From NCBI GenBank assembly GCA_002314195.1, contig DCCQ01000018.1, positions 1-64,000 of the forward strand: a stretch of DNA of 64,000 nt, in the 5' to 3' direction. How positions within the stretch are numbered: the stretch's first letter is position 1; each line of letters opens with the position of its first letter. Position numbers and translations under genes: made by a program. The stretch is from Bacteroidales bacterium UBA1077 (GTDB lineage Bacteria; Bacteroidota; Bacteroidia; Bacteroidales; UBA932). This document shows positions 18,518 to 26,897 of the stretch, one piece after another. Under the pieces are notes generated by a model. It was not told the DNA's origin, did no database searches, and worked only from the letters and a program-made list of their open reading frames with translations.

Positions 18518-18952
18518 ATGGCATTGGAAATAGAAGGCAGGATCAAACAGAAGCTTGCCAAACAAAACGGACAGGGAGCGAAAGGCTCATGGACAAAGCA
18601 GGATTTTGTCCTCGAATATCAGGACGGCAACTACCCGGCGGATGTGTGCTTCACGGCGTTCGGCAACGACAAGGTCGCGGATCTGGACAAGTATCAGGTC
18701 GGGGACTCCGTGAAAGTGGCGTTCAATCTCAGGGCAAGGGAATATAACGGACGTTGGTACAATGATGTGCGCGTGTGGAGAATCACCCCGGCTGGACAGT
18801 CGGCTCCTGCGCAACAGCCAGCCTACCAGGCTCCGCAGCAGAGTTACACCACGGCACCTCAGCCGAATTACGGAGCCCAGCCTCAGGCGGCGCCGGCCCC
18901 TACCATCGACGACCTTCCTGCGGACGATCCGAGCAATGATTTGCCGTTCTAG
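18518..18952 (+). CDS. DUF3127 protein with SSB-like acidic tail
   Basis: The start is ATG 18518 (MALEIEGRIKQKLAKQNG); an upstream extension to 18470 has no support. The first 90 residues match the DUF3127 OB-fold-like domain of Bacteroidetes (KQDFVLEYQDGNYPADVCFTAFG, REYNGRWYNDVRVWRI). A Gln/Pro/Ala-rich linker follows, and then DDPSNDLPF, a C-terminus like the SSB tip that docks SSB partners. It therefore probably binds single-stranded DNA or mimics SSB in recruiting repair proteins; this is inference. The last codons and the stop form one arm of a perfect palindrome. Confidence 0.85.
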   Translation: MALEIEGRIKQKLAKQNGQGAKGSWTKQDFVLEYQDGNYPADVCFTAFGNDKVADLDKYQVGDSVKVAFNLRAREYNGRWYNDVRVWRITPAGQSAPAQQPAYQAPQQSYTTAPQPNYGAQPQAAPAPTIDDLPADDPSNDLPF

Positions 18953-18963
18953 AACGGCAAATC
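18938..18963. repeat. Perfect 26-nt palindrome over the DUF3127 stop codon
   Basis: GATTTGCCGTTCT is followed directly by its reverse complement. The left arm encodes the end of the DLPF tip, and TAG lies at the centre (18950-18952). There is no T-run after it. It may act as an mRNA 3' stabiliser or terminator stem. Confidence 0.75.
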
Positions 18964-18974
18964 GTCACTATCCA

Positions 18975-19015
18975 CCCCCAGTTCCTGCGGGACAGCCCCG
19001 GTGGGGCACTGGGGG
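18975..19015. repeat. Y-shaped inverted repeat (three-way junction)
   Basis: The outer arms CCCCCAGT and ACTGGGGG enclose two small hairpins, TCC-tgc-GGA and GCCCC-ggt-GGGGC. The layout resembles the element at 46741-46839. It lies between the convergent DUF3127 and miaA genes. Confidence 0.65.
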
Positions 19016-19093
19016 CCGAATTCCCCAGACCCCTTGCGTCGCATAGCTCCGATTGTACTTTTTGTCCTTTTAAGTTATTGCGTCAATTGTGGG

Positions 19094-19954
19094 TTAAACC
19101 TCTACCCAACGGATGGTGGGATCGCGGCGCCACCAGGTGAGCTGCTTCTTGGCATAATGACGAGTGTTCCTCTGGATGAGCCGGACGGCTTCCTCCAGAG
19201 GAATTTTTCCGTCAAGATATTCAAAGATTTCTTTGTAGCCGACTGTCTGAAGCGCCTGGCGATCCCGGTACGACAGCAGCGAACGGACCTCTTCGACCAA
19301 GCCCACATCCATCATATTCAGTACTCTCTGGTCTATCCGTGAATATAATTCCTCTCGCGGCCGCGTCAACCCGACCTTTTCAATCTCGAAGGAACGCTTC
19401 CTCCTCTCCCCCGTCTTGAACGATGAGAACGGCTTCCCGGAAACGAGACAAACCTCCAGCGCGCGGATGACCCTCTGGCTGTTGCGGGTGTCGATCTGTG
19501 AATATGTCAGCGGATCCTTCTGCCGAAGTTCCTCGGCAAGAGTCTCGACTCCCTCTTCACCAAGCCTTTGCCATAACTCGGAGCGTAGGATTGGATCCCC
19601 GTCAGGAAGATTGTCCAGGCCATTACAGACGGCATCAATGTAAAACATGGAGCCACCGGTCATCACCAGGGTTTCATGCCCTTCATCGAACAGTTTCTCG
19701 ACAAGCGACACCGCTTCAAACTCGTAATCCCCTGCCGTGTACGGCTGCGTGACCGGAACGGTCTGAATGAAATAATGCTTCACAGCCGCAAGCTGCGAAG
19801 CACTCGGGACTGCTGTCCCGATCGACATATTCTTGAAGATTTGGCGGGAGTCACAAGAAATCACAGGTGACCCATATTCCAAAGCCTTCGAGATGCTGAA
19901 GTCAGTCTTGCCGACAGCGGTAGGTCCTAGGATTATGAGAAGCCGCCGGGACAT
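19094..19954 (-). CDS. miaA: tRNA dimethylallyltransferase MiaA
   Basis: Adds the dimethylallyl group to A37 of tRNAs reading UNN codons. The P-loop GPTAVGKT is at residues 10-17, followed by SCDSRQIFKNMSIGTA, the family core MTGGSMFYIDAVCNGL, and RNTRHYAKKQLTWWRRD near the C-terminus. Length (286) is slightly short but complete. It follows the pRiA4b ORF3-like gene by 15 nt on the same strand, so both probably use the promoter at 20583-20614. Confidence 0.95.
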   Translation of the reverse strand: MSRRLLIILGPTAVGKTDFSISKALEYGSPVISCDSRQIFKNMSIGTAVPSASQLAAVKHYFIQTVPVTQPYTAGDYEFEAVSLVEKLFDEGHETLVMTGGSMFYIDAVCNGLDNLPDGDPILRSELWQRLGEEGVETLAEELRQKDPLTYSQIDTRNSQRVIRALEVCLVSGKPFSSFKTGERRKRSFEIEKVGLTRPREELYSRIDQRVLNMMDVGLVEEVRSLLSYRDRQALQTVGYKEIFEYLDGKIPLEEAVRLIQRNTRHYAKKQLTWWRRDPTIRWVEV

Positions 19955-19969
19955 ATTCAGAAAGAAATT

Positions 19970-20557
19970 TTAGATGTCCAAATCTTCGGTTCCGTCAAAG
20001 ACGATCTTTCCATCTTCATCGTCATCATCCTCATCGTCATCATCGCCACTGTCATCATCAAGGCTGACGGACGCAGTGCCCTCATCATCATCGTCTTCAG
20101 AGCCCCAGTCAGGCTTCTGTCCTGGAAGATGACGTTGAGAATCAGGGAGATCCTCAAAAGCCACATAGCCATTCTCAAACTCGATAGGGTTCGGTCCCTT
20201 AACCTCAACGATCGTAGGTGAACAGCCCGGCTTTTCCTCCGTACCCTCGAATGTGACGATCACGCTCTTGCGGTTAGGCACGTCATAAAAGTACAGGAAT
20301 GAGGCCACACCGTTTTTGACCGCCTGCGCCACCGTGATGTTGTCCACGGTGCCGCTGCCAAGGTCAAACAGACCATAACGTGCGACGACACCACCACCGG
20401 CATCCAAAGCCTTGAACATAATCAACTGATCCTGCGGGAATTCCATGTCCGCGCGCATTTGTTTGTGGAACTCATAAAGGGTCGTTTCACCCCTCATCTC
20501 GTAAAGCCTGTAGAATCCTTTGATTCCGGCGAGAGTAACCCTGAATTTATAGACCAT
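19970..20557 (-). CDS. pRiA4b ORF3-like protein with acidic tail
   Basis: 195 residues. The N-terminal 150 match the plasmid pRiA4b ORF3-like fold (VYKFRVTLAGIKGFYRLYEM, TLYEFHKQMRADMEF, FLYFYDVPNRKSVIVTFEG). The rest is an acidic tail of Asp/Glu runs ending in GTEDLDI. Function is unknown; the fold has been found as a stand-alone protein and beside mobile elements. Here it sits in front of miaA. Confidence 0.75.
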   Translation of the reverse strand: MVYKFRVTLAGIKGFYRLYEMRGETTLYEFHKQMRADMEFPQDQLIMFKALDAGGGVVARYGLFDLGSGTVDNITVAQAVKNGVASFLYFYDVPNRKSVIVTFEGTEEKPGCSPTIVEVKGPNPIEFENGYVAFEDLPDSQRHLPGQKPDWGSEDDDDEGTASVSLDDDSGDDDDEDDDDEDGKIVFDGTEDLDI

Positions 20558-20582
20558 AAATATTTTTGATTCAAAACCATTT

Positions 20583-20614
20583 CAAAATTACAAAATTTCC
20601 CGTTCCGTTGCAAA
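20583..20614 (-). promoter_or_regulatory. Bacteroidetes-type promoter for the pRiA4b-like gene and miaA
   Basis: On the minus strand: TTTG (20614-20611), 20-nt spacer, TAATTTTG (20590-20583), an exact fit to TTTG-N19/20-TANNTTTG. Confidence 0.7.
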
Positions 20615-20638
20615 ATTATGTGAAAAACACTAATTTCG
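20608..20638 (+). promoter_or_regulatory. Probable promoter for the YigZ-pyrB unit
   Basis: TTGC (20608-20611), 19 nt, TAATTTCG (20631-20638): one mismatch in each box. It overlaps the divergent promoter. The predicted leader would contain the REP pair at 20651-20704. Confidence 0.45.
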
Positions 20639-20650
20639 TGTGTTAGGAAT

Positions 20651-20704
20651 GTCGCTTCGGCAAGCTCAGCGACCGGTTTGTGAGCCTGCCGAACCACAGC
20701 GACC
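20651..20704. repeat. Inverted REP pair in the 5' leader of the YigZ gene
   Basis: Copy 1, 20651-20674: stem GTCGCT, loop TCGGCAAGCTC, stem AGCGAC, then C. Copy 2, about 20675-20697, is in the opposite orientation around GAGCCTGCCGA with a shorter GGTT/AACC stem. It ends 12 nt before the ATG at 20716. Confidence 0.75.
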
Positions 20705-20715
20705 CACTTTGGGAC

Positions 20716-21336
20716 ATGGAGACACCAGAAAACATCATCCGAGACTCCTACAAGAGCATTCCCGGACCGGCTGAAGGGCTGTTCAAAGACAACGGCAGCC
20801 GCTTCATATCTTTCGCTTTTCCTGTCGAAACAGAAGATGAGGTCAAAGGCATCGTCAGCGACCTGAAGAAGAAGTACCACGACGCACGTCATCATTGCTA
20901 CGCCTACCGGTTGGGCTATCTCGGTGACAAGTTCAGGGCCAACGATGACGGTGAGCCGTCCTCCTCTGCCGGGAGGCCTATCCTCGGGCAGATTGACTCC
21001 AGAGGCTTGAGTGACGTGCTGGTGGTGGTTGTGCGCTACTTCGGAGGAATAAAACTCGGGATTCCGGGTCTGATTCGAGCCTACAAAACTTCTACGGCGG
21101 AAGCCCTCGACAAAGCAGGGAGCGTAGAGAAAATCGCGGGGAAATGGTTCTGCATCCGTTTCGGCTACGAGGCGATGAACAGCGTGATGAAAGTCCTCAA
21201 GGACATGGACCTGAGACAGCGCGGCCAGGATTTCGGAACGGAATGCACGCTTCAGACGTGGGTGCGTCTCTCCTCCGAGGACGATTTCCGCACCAGGATC
21301 GGGAAAATCGAAAATTGTACGATAAACGAACTTTAA
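20716..21336 (+). CDS. YigZ/IMPACT family protein
   Basis: 206 residues from ATG 20716 (METPENIIRDSYKSIPG). The upstream in-frame GTG at 20680 lies in REP sequence and is unlikely. Family motifs are SRFISFAFPVETEDEVKGIVSDLKK, HHCYAYRLG, DGEPSSSAGRPILGQI and VVVVRYFGGIKLGIPGLIRAY. Members of UPF0029 bind ribosomes or nucleotides, and the precise role in bacteria is unsettled. It is followed after 12 nt by pyrB, suggesting one transcript. Confidence 0.88.
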   Translation: METPENIIRDSYKSIPGPAEGLFKDNGSRFISFAFPVETEDEVKGIVSDLKKKYHDARHHCYAYRLGYLGDKFRANDDGEPSSSAGRPILGQIDSRGLSDVLVVVVRYFGGIKLGIPGLIRAYKTSTAEALDKAGSVEKIAGKWFCIRFGYEAMNSVMKVLKDMDLRQRGQDFGTECTLQTWVRLSSEDDFRTRIGKIENCTINEL

Positions 21337-21348
21337 ATCATAATTGTT

Positions 21349-22254
21349 ATGCCTAAAAGTCTAATTTCAATCCAGGATTTCACTAAGGACGAAGTCCTTC
21401 ACATCCTTGAAGTCGCCAAGGAGTTCGAGGCGAACAGGGAGCAGAATTTCCTTGCCGGCAAAGTGGTGGCATGCTTGTTCTTCGAGCCATCCACCAGAAC
21501 GAGACTCTCGTTCGAGGCAGCGGTCAACAGGTTGGGTGCCAGAGTCATCGGCTTCCCGGACAACCGCAACACCAGCCAGACCAAAGGGGAGACTCTGGAG
21601 GACACCATAAAAATTGTGTCCAACTACGTGGACATGATCGTGATGAGGCATCCTCAGGCCGGAGCGGCCGACATAGCGGCGTCCGTAGCCTCCGTACCTG
21701 TCATAAACGCCGGAGACGGGGCCAACCAGCACCCGACTCAGACCCTTCTCGACCTCTACGCCATCCAGAAGACACAAGGCAAACTTGATGGTTTGACAGT
21801 GAATATGGTCGGAGACCTCAAGTACGGTCGCGCTGTCCACTCGCTCGTGGAGGCTCTCCGTTGGTTCGGCCCGCATTTCATATTCACATCTCCTGAAGAA
21901 TTGAATATGCCGAAGAAATATCTCGAACTGCTTGACCGGGAAGGCGTTGACTATAGGCAGACCGACAGAATAGAGGACGGCATCAATGCCTGCGACGTCC
22001 TCTACATGACCAGAGTCCAACAAGAGAGATTCCCTGATATGGATGAATATAATAAGGTGAAGGATGTCTACAGGCTCACCGCCTCGATGCTCGGCTCCGT
22101 CAAGCCGAACATGAAGATCATGCATCCGCTTCCAAGGGTCAACGAGATCTCTACAGATGTTGACGAGACCCCTTACGCCTATTACTTCCAGGAAGCCGGC
22201 GGCGGAATGTACGTCAGGATGGCAATCATCTCGTACCTCCTCGGCTACAGATAA
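21349..22254 (+). CDS. pyrB: Aspartate carbamoyltransferase catalytic subunit
   Basis: First committed step of pyrimidine synthesis. The carbamoyl-phosphate motif is FEPSTRTRLSFEAA (STRT at residues 48-51); NQHPTQTLLDLYAI, VGDLKYGRAVHSL and MHPLPRVNEI are also present. Length (301) is typical of the catalytic chain. The usual Bacteroidetes neighbour pyrI (regulatory chain) is not next to it; a 190-nt gap leads to serC instead, so the enzyme here may be unregulated or pyrI may lie elsewhere. Confidence 0.95.
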   Translation: MPKSLISIQDFTKDEVLHILEVAKEFEANREQNFLAGKVVACLFFEPSTRTRLSFEAAVNRLGARVIGFPDNRNTSQTKGETLEDTIKIVSNYVDMIVMRHPQAGAADIAASVASVPVINAGDGANQHPTQTLLDLYAIQKTQGKLDGLTVNMVGDLKYGRAVHSLVEALRWFGPHFIFTSPEELNMPKKYLELLDREGVDYRQTDRIEDGINACDVLYMTRVQQERFPDMDEYNKVKDVYRLTASMLGSVKPNMKIMHPLPRVNEISTDVDETPYAYYFQEAGGGMYVRMAIISYLLGYR

Positions 22255-22445
22255 CGTCATTAAAACTCTTGATTTGCATGAATGCCTTCCGACGTGAAAG
22301 GACATTTCTGACAAATCAAAAAAGCTTCTGATTTTAATTTTGCGGCAAATATTGGGCAAATCCTTTTAAATTGCCTATATTTACCGCAAAATCAGTTTTG
22401 ATTTTAAACCGCATTTTTAAATAATACTTTGAAATTACAATAGAA

Positions 22446-23519
22446 ATGAAGAAAGTACACGTTTTCAACGCCGGCCCTTGCCTGCTCCCGCAGGTGGCCA
22501 TTGACAATGCTATCGAGGCCTTGAAGGATTTCAAAGGCACAGGTGTCTCAGTTCTCAGCATTTCCCACCGCACAAAGGAATGGGACGCGACAATGGACGA
22601 GTGCCGCGCACTCTGGAGAGAACTTCTGAATATTCCGGACACCCATGAGGTTGTGTTCCTCGGTGGCGGAGCGTCGCTTCAGTTCCTTTATGTGGCCATG
22701 AACTACCTCGAGAAGAAGGCCGCCTATCTTGAGACAGGCGTCTGGGCGAAGAAGGCCCTCAAGGAGGCAAAGGGAATCGGTGAGGCGTATGCTCTCGCAA
22801 GCTCAGCCGACAAAAACTACTCTTATATTCCTAAAGGATACGAAATCCCAACCGACATCGACTACTTCCACATCACCACGAACAACACCATCTATGGTAC
22901 CGAGATCAAGGAAGACATCGACTGCCCTGTTCCGCTGATCGCTGACATGTCGTCCGACATCATGAGTCGTCCTGTGGACGTGAGCAAGTACGATCTCATC
23001 TACGGTGGAGCGCAGAAGAACGTCGGCCCTGCCGGTGTGATCTTCGCGATAATCAGGAAAGACTCTCTCGGAAGGGTTTCAAGGTACCTCCCTGCGATGC
23101 TTGACTACCGCAACCACATTGAGAAACTTTCCATGTACAACACTCCTCCTGTGTTCTCCATATTCATGATGAACGAGACGTTGAAGTGGCTCAAGAGCAT
23201 CGGTGGCGTGCCAGCCATTCAGAAGATCAACCAGCGGAAGGCTGACCTGCTATATTCAGAGATCGACCGCAACCCATTGTTTGTGGGCACCGCCGCGAAG
23301 GAAGACCGCTCGCTGATGAACGTCTGCTTCGTGATGGCTCCGGGCTACGAGACTCTTCAGGATGAGTTCCTGGCGTTCGCCAAGGAGCGCGGCATGATCG
23401 GCATCAAGGGCCACCGCTCCGTCGGAGGCTTCAGGGCATCCCTCTACAACGCCTGCACTGTCGAGGACGTTCAGGCTCTGGTTGACTGCATGAAGGAATT
23501 TGAGGAACTTAAGAAATAA
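22446..23519 (+). CDS. serC: Phosphoserine aminotransferase
   Basis: PLP enzyme making 3-phosphoserine. The N-terminus [16 protein letters not shown], the phosphate-binding [14 protein letters not shown], and the PLP lysine in [15 protein letters not shown] are all present, ending with [15 protein letters not shown]. Length is 357. A weak promoter (TTGG at 22352-22355, 20 nt, TATATTTA at 22376-22383) precedes it. serA starts 6 nt after the stop. Confidence 0.95.
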   Translation: MKKVHVFNAGPCLLPQVAIDNAIEALKDFKGTGVSVLSISHRTKEWDATMDECRALWRELLNIPDTHEVVFLGGGASLQFLYVAMNYLEKKAAYLETGVWAKKALKEAKGIGEAYALASSADKNYSYIPKGYEIPTDIDYFHITTNNTIYGTEIKEDIDCPVPLIADMSSDIMSRPVDVSKYDLIYGGAQKNVGPAGVIFAIIRKDSLGRVSRYLPAMLDYRNHIEKLSMYNTPPVFSIFMMNETLKWLKSIGGVPAIQKINQRKADLLYSEIDRNPLFVGTAAKEDRSLMNVCFVMAPGYETLQDEFLAFAKERGMIGIKGHRSVGGFRASLYNACTVEDVQALVDCMKEFEELKK

Positions 23520-23525
23520 CTCATC

Positions 23526-24446
23526 ATGAAGATATTAGTCGCCACACAGAAGCCTTTCTCCGCTGCCGCAGTGGCAGGGATCAAGGAAATCGTCACTGGA
23601 GCCGGACACGAGTTCGCCGCTCTTGAGAAGTACGCTGACGCTTCGGAACTCATCGCGGCTGTCGCTGACGTGGACGCCCTCATCATCCGTTCCGACAAAG
23701 TCACAGCCGAGGTGCTTGACGCTGCCAAGAACCTGAAGATCGTTGTGCGCGCCGGAGCCGGCTACGATAACGTGGACCTGGCCGCAGCCACAGCCCACAA
23801 AGTGGTCGTGATGAACACTCCCGGACAGAACTCCAACGCTGTCGCCGAGCTTGCCATCGCGATGATGATCTACATGAGCCGCAATCAGTTCACACCTGCC
23901 ACGGGCTCAGAAATTCAGGGCAAGAAGGTCGGCATTCAGGCTTTCGGCAACGTGGGCCGTCTGGTCGGCAAGAAGGCCGAAGCTCTGGGAATGAGCGTCA
24001 TGGCCATCGACCCGTTCATCCCTGCGGAGAAGATCCGAGAGGCCGGTGCGGAACCTGCCGACTCGCTTGAGCACATGTACTCAGAGTGCGACTTCATCTC
24101 CGTGCATATTCCCGCCACCCCTCAGACCATCGGTTCGATCGGCTACGACCTGATCACCAAGATGCCTAAGGGTGCCTGTCTGGTGAACACCGCCCGCAAG
24201 GAGGTCATCGATGAGGCCGGACTGGAGAAGGCCCTTGAGGAGAGAACCGACCTGAAGTACGTCACCGACGTGGCTCCGGACAACTACGCTGCTCTTAAGG
24301 AGAAGTTCGGTGTGCGCATATTCGCCACCCCTAAGAAGATGGGAGCCCAGACCGCAGAGGCCAACATGAACGCCGGTCTTGCCGCCGCGCGACAGATTGT
24401 CGATTTCTTCGCCACCGGCAACACACGTTTCCAGGTCAACAAGTAA
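23526..24446 (+). CDS. serA: D-3-phosphoglycerate dehydrogenase, short form
   Basis: First step of serine synthesis. It is a D-2-hydroxyacid dehydrogenase fold with the NAD site FGNVGRLVGKKAEALG, Arg in NTARKEVID and a Glu after it. The position that usually carries the catalytic His reads TPKKMGAQT, so Lys replaces His; the same substitution is known in Lys-type PGDHs such as that of Entamoeba. At 306 residues it lacks ACT and ASB regulatory domains and is unlikely to be inhibited by serine through an ACT domain. Followed by a terminator at 24462-24497. Confidence 0.92.
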   Translation: MKILVATQKPFSAAAVAGIKEIVTGAGHEFAALEKYADASELIAAVADVDALIIRSDKVTAEVLDAAKNLKIVVRAGAGYDNVDLAAATAHKVVVMNTPGQNSNAVAELAIAMMIYMSRNQFTPATGSEIQGKKVGIQAFGNVGRLVGKKAEALGMSVMAIDPFIPAEKIREAGAEPADSLEHMYSECDFISVHIPATPQTIGSIGYDLITKMPKGACLVNTARKEVIDEAGLEKALEERTDLKYVTDVAPDNYAALKEKFGVRIFATPKKMGAQTAEANMNAGLAAARQIVDFFATGNTRFQVNK

Positions 24447-24461
24447 TCTCGTGAATATTCA

Positions 24462-24497
24462 GGCGGTGCCCCTGCCTTTACTTCGGCGCCGCCTTTT
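24462..24497 (+). terminator. Rho-independent terminator after serA
   Basis: GGCGGTGCC (24462-24470) pairs with GGCGCCGCC (24485-24493) with one G-U, then TTTT. Confidence 0.65.
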
Positions 24498-24627
24498 CAA
24501 AGCCCTTTTACACAGCCAGAACGTGGACCTTCAATACGGCATAGTCAAACTGTGAGTTCTAGACTGCCTGAAGGTGAACCGACAAGGCACGCGGGCATAT
24601 TCATTCAACATTTTATCAAATAATATT

Positions 24628-25869
24628 ATGGTAAGAGTAAAACCGTTCGCGGCGATCAGGCCGCCAAAAGATATTGTGACTGAGGTGGCAGCACCGCCTT
24701 ATGACGTGCTTAACTCCGAAGAGGCCAAGGAGATGGCCGGAGAGAAATCCCTTCTGCACATCACCAAGCCGGAGATCGACTTCAACCCGATTCTTGAGGA
24801 TCACGACCCGAAGGTCTATGACGAGGCCGTAAAGAATTTCAAGGAGTGGCAGGCTAAGGGTTGGCTCAGGCGCGACCCTAAGGAGTGCTACTACGTCTAT
24901 GCGCAGACGATGGAAGGCAGGACCCAGTACGGGCTCGTTCTCTGCGCCCACACTGACGACTACGCTTCCGGCAAGATCAAGAAGCACGAACTCACACGCA
25001 AGGACAAGGAAGACGACAGGATGGTTCACGTGCGCATCCAGAACGCCAACATCGAGCCGGTGTTCTTCGCCTACAAAGACAACCACGTTCTGAACGAGAT
25101 TGTCGCCCAGACCATCAAGAAGGCTCCGGAGTACGATTTCATCGACGAGAACAAGTTCGGACACAAGTTCTGGGTGATTGATGACGACAAGACCATTGAT
25201 CAGATAACAAGGCTGTTCAACAATGACGTAGACGCTTTCTATGTAGCTGACGGTCATCACCGTACAGCTGCCGCGGCCCGTGTCGGAGCCGAGAAGAGGG
25301 CGCAGAATCCGAACCACACAGGCAACGAGGAGTACAACTTCTTCATGGCCGTGTGCTTCCCGGAGAGCCAGCTCAAAATTCTGGACTACAACCGTGTCGT
25401 GAAGGATCTCAACGGCCTTTCCAAGGAACAGTTCATCGCTGCACTTGAGGAGAACTTCACCGTCAGCGAGATGGGCGCTGAGATTTATCATCCGGATCAC
25501 CTGCACAACTTCTCTATGTATCTGGACGGAAAGTGGTACTCTCTGGAGGCTCTTCCAGGCAGGTACGATGACAAGGACCCGATCGGAGTTCTGGATGTCA
25601 CGATCCTCTCGAACCTCGTACTTGACAAAGTGCTTGGAATCAAGGATCTGCGCACCGACAAGAGAATCGATTTCGTTGGTGGAATCAGAGGCCTCGGCGA
25701 GCTTAAGCGCAGGGTTGACAGCGGTGAGATGAAGGTGGCTTTCGCCCTCTACCCTGTTTCCATGCAGCAGCTCATCGACATCGCCGACACCGGCAACATA
25801 ATGCCTCCGAAGACAACATGGTTCGAGCCGAAGCTCCGTTCCGGTCTCGCCATCCACACCCTCGAGTAG
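24628..25869 (+). CDS. DUF1015 family protein
   Basis: 413 residues from ATG 24628 (MVRVKPFAAIRPPKDIV). The N-terminal KPFAAIRP and PPYDVLN, the central ADGHHRTAAAA and the C-terminal FVGGIRGLGEL are DUF1015 hallmarks. The DGHHR motif resembles the nucleotide/phosphate motif of ParB/Srx-fold proteins, a superfamily that includes the free serine kinase SerK. It directly follows serC and serA, and no serB is in view. A role in serine or phosphoserine metabolism is therefore plausible but unproven. Confidence 0.82.
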   Translation: MVRVKPFAAIRPPKDIVTEVAAPPYDVLNSEEAKEMAGEKSLLHITKPEIDFNPILEDHDPKVYDEAVKNFKEWQAKGWLRRDPKECYYVYAQTMEGRTQYGLVLCAHTDDYASGKIKKHELTRKDKEDDRMVHVRIQNANIEPVFFAYKDNHVLNEIVAQTIKKAPEYDFIDENKFGHKFWVIDDDKTIDQITRLFNNDVDAFYVADGHHRTAAAARVGAEKRAQNPNHTGNEEYNFFMAVCFPESQLKILDYNRVVKDLNGLSKEQFIAALEENFTVSEMGAEIYHPDHLHNFSMYLDGKWYSLEALPGRYDDKDPIGVLDVTILSNLVLDKVLGIKDLRTDKRIDFVGGIRGLGELKRRVDSGEMKVAFALYPVSMQQLIDIADTGNIMPPKTTWFEPKLRSGLAIHTLE

Positions 25870-25894
25870 AAGCATCACGACTTTCAGGGCGCGC

Positions 25895-26131
25895 GGTCAC
25901 TGAGCCGGTGGTTCACCAAGCTCACCAACCACCGAAGTGGCAGTCTTAAGGGTTTACCAAAGCCCGGTCACGGAGCTGGTCTTACATCCGGTCACTGAGT
26001 TCACTTCGCAATCGGTCACTGAACTCACTTCGCAGTCGGTCACCGAGCCTGTGGTTGCTGAGCTTGCCGAAGCATCGAAGTGACCTTGACAGAACCGGAA
26101 GGCACTTCGGTCACTGAGCCAGTTGTCCGAC
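25895..26131. repeat. Cluster of degenerate and nested REP elements
   Basis: Units begin with GGTCACTGAG or close variants at 25895, 25990, 26014, 26038 and 26109. In the unit 26038-26085 the outer arms GGTCACCGAGCCTGT and CGAAGTGACC of one REP are separated by a complete second REP (GGTTGCT, loop GAGCTTGCCGA, AGC). The unit at 25895-25945 shows the same architecture with a different insert. The cluster is about 0.8 kb from the RAYT gene. Confidence 0.75.
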
Positions 26132-26214
26132 AAACTCACCCGCAACCAAGGCGACCGCTAACAAAGCCAACCGCCACGCCTGAAAGTCACTAATTATGAA
26201 TATCAAACTATGCG

Positions 26215-26253
26215 TTATCCTTCCGCCCTAACCGACGGAAGGATAATCGTTTT
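26215..26253 (+). terminator. Rho-independent terminator
   Basis: TTATCCTTCCG (26215-26225) pairs perfectly with CGGAAGGATAA (26236-26246), followed by TCGTTTTT. It probably ends the DUF1015 transcript after the REP cluster. Confidence 0.75.
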
Positions 26254-26897
26254 TCGCAGGTACTAGTGAACAGGCAGCCTTGGTGACACCTCATCCACCG
26301 CCCCTGACCGATGGCCTGTCAACGATAACGCATTCATTTTCAAGCAAAACGCCAGTTCCCTTTGGTTGATTCTATCCAAAGACACAACGTCATCAGATTC
26401 ACTCTCAGCACATTAATCACCACTAACTGATTATCAATCAGTGCCACGCAAAGCATTGGCCTGATGGGATTTAACACGTCGCCTTTAGTGAGTCAACACT
26501 AAAGACAATCTCTTAATTCATGTGCTCACAAAGCATTAAACGTCATTCATTGACAATCAATCGGTGCGGATTAAAGCATTGAATATCAACGAACTAAAAG
26601 TGCAACTTTGGCCCAAACAGACCGAAGATCAGTAGTCAAGTTAATGACAATCAGAGCGTTACACTCCACACAGTCACAAGAGAAGAAACGGGTGTCCCCT
26701 GTCTGAAAGATACCACTGATGCACTTGCCTAGATGCAGCCACTTAGACAACACAGAGGCATCCCAAGTACAGCCTTGGACGCAACCCAGATGCAGCCACG
26801 GACTCTGCCCGGACTCTGCCGACGAAAATCTTTTGGAGTTCTGTGGATAAATGTCTATCTTGCCGAAAACATATTGACCAACTTAAATTATTGAATT

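Larger units (their letters stand above)
25870..26897. other. Intergenic accessory region, about 1 kb, with degenerate REP cluster
   Basis: No gene is seen. 25895-26131 holds a run of decayed and nested REP units. 26215-26253 is a strong terminator. 26254-26897 has no ORF I trust and no clear repeat. A loose promoter (TTTG 26832-26835, 20 nt, TATCTTGC) lies just before the RAYT gene. Confidence 0.6.

Noticed and set aside
25895..26131. Possible CRISPR array (repeated GGTCACTGAG units)
   Set aside because: Spacing is irregular, units are palindromic and nested, spacers are not uniform and no cas gene is near. These are REP elements.
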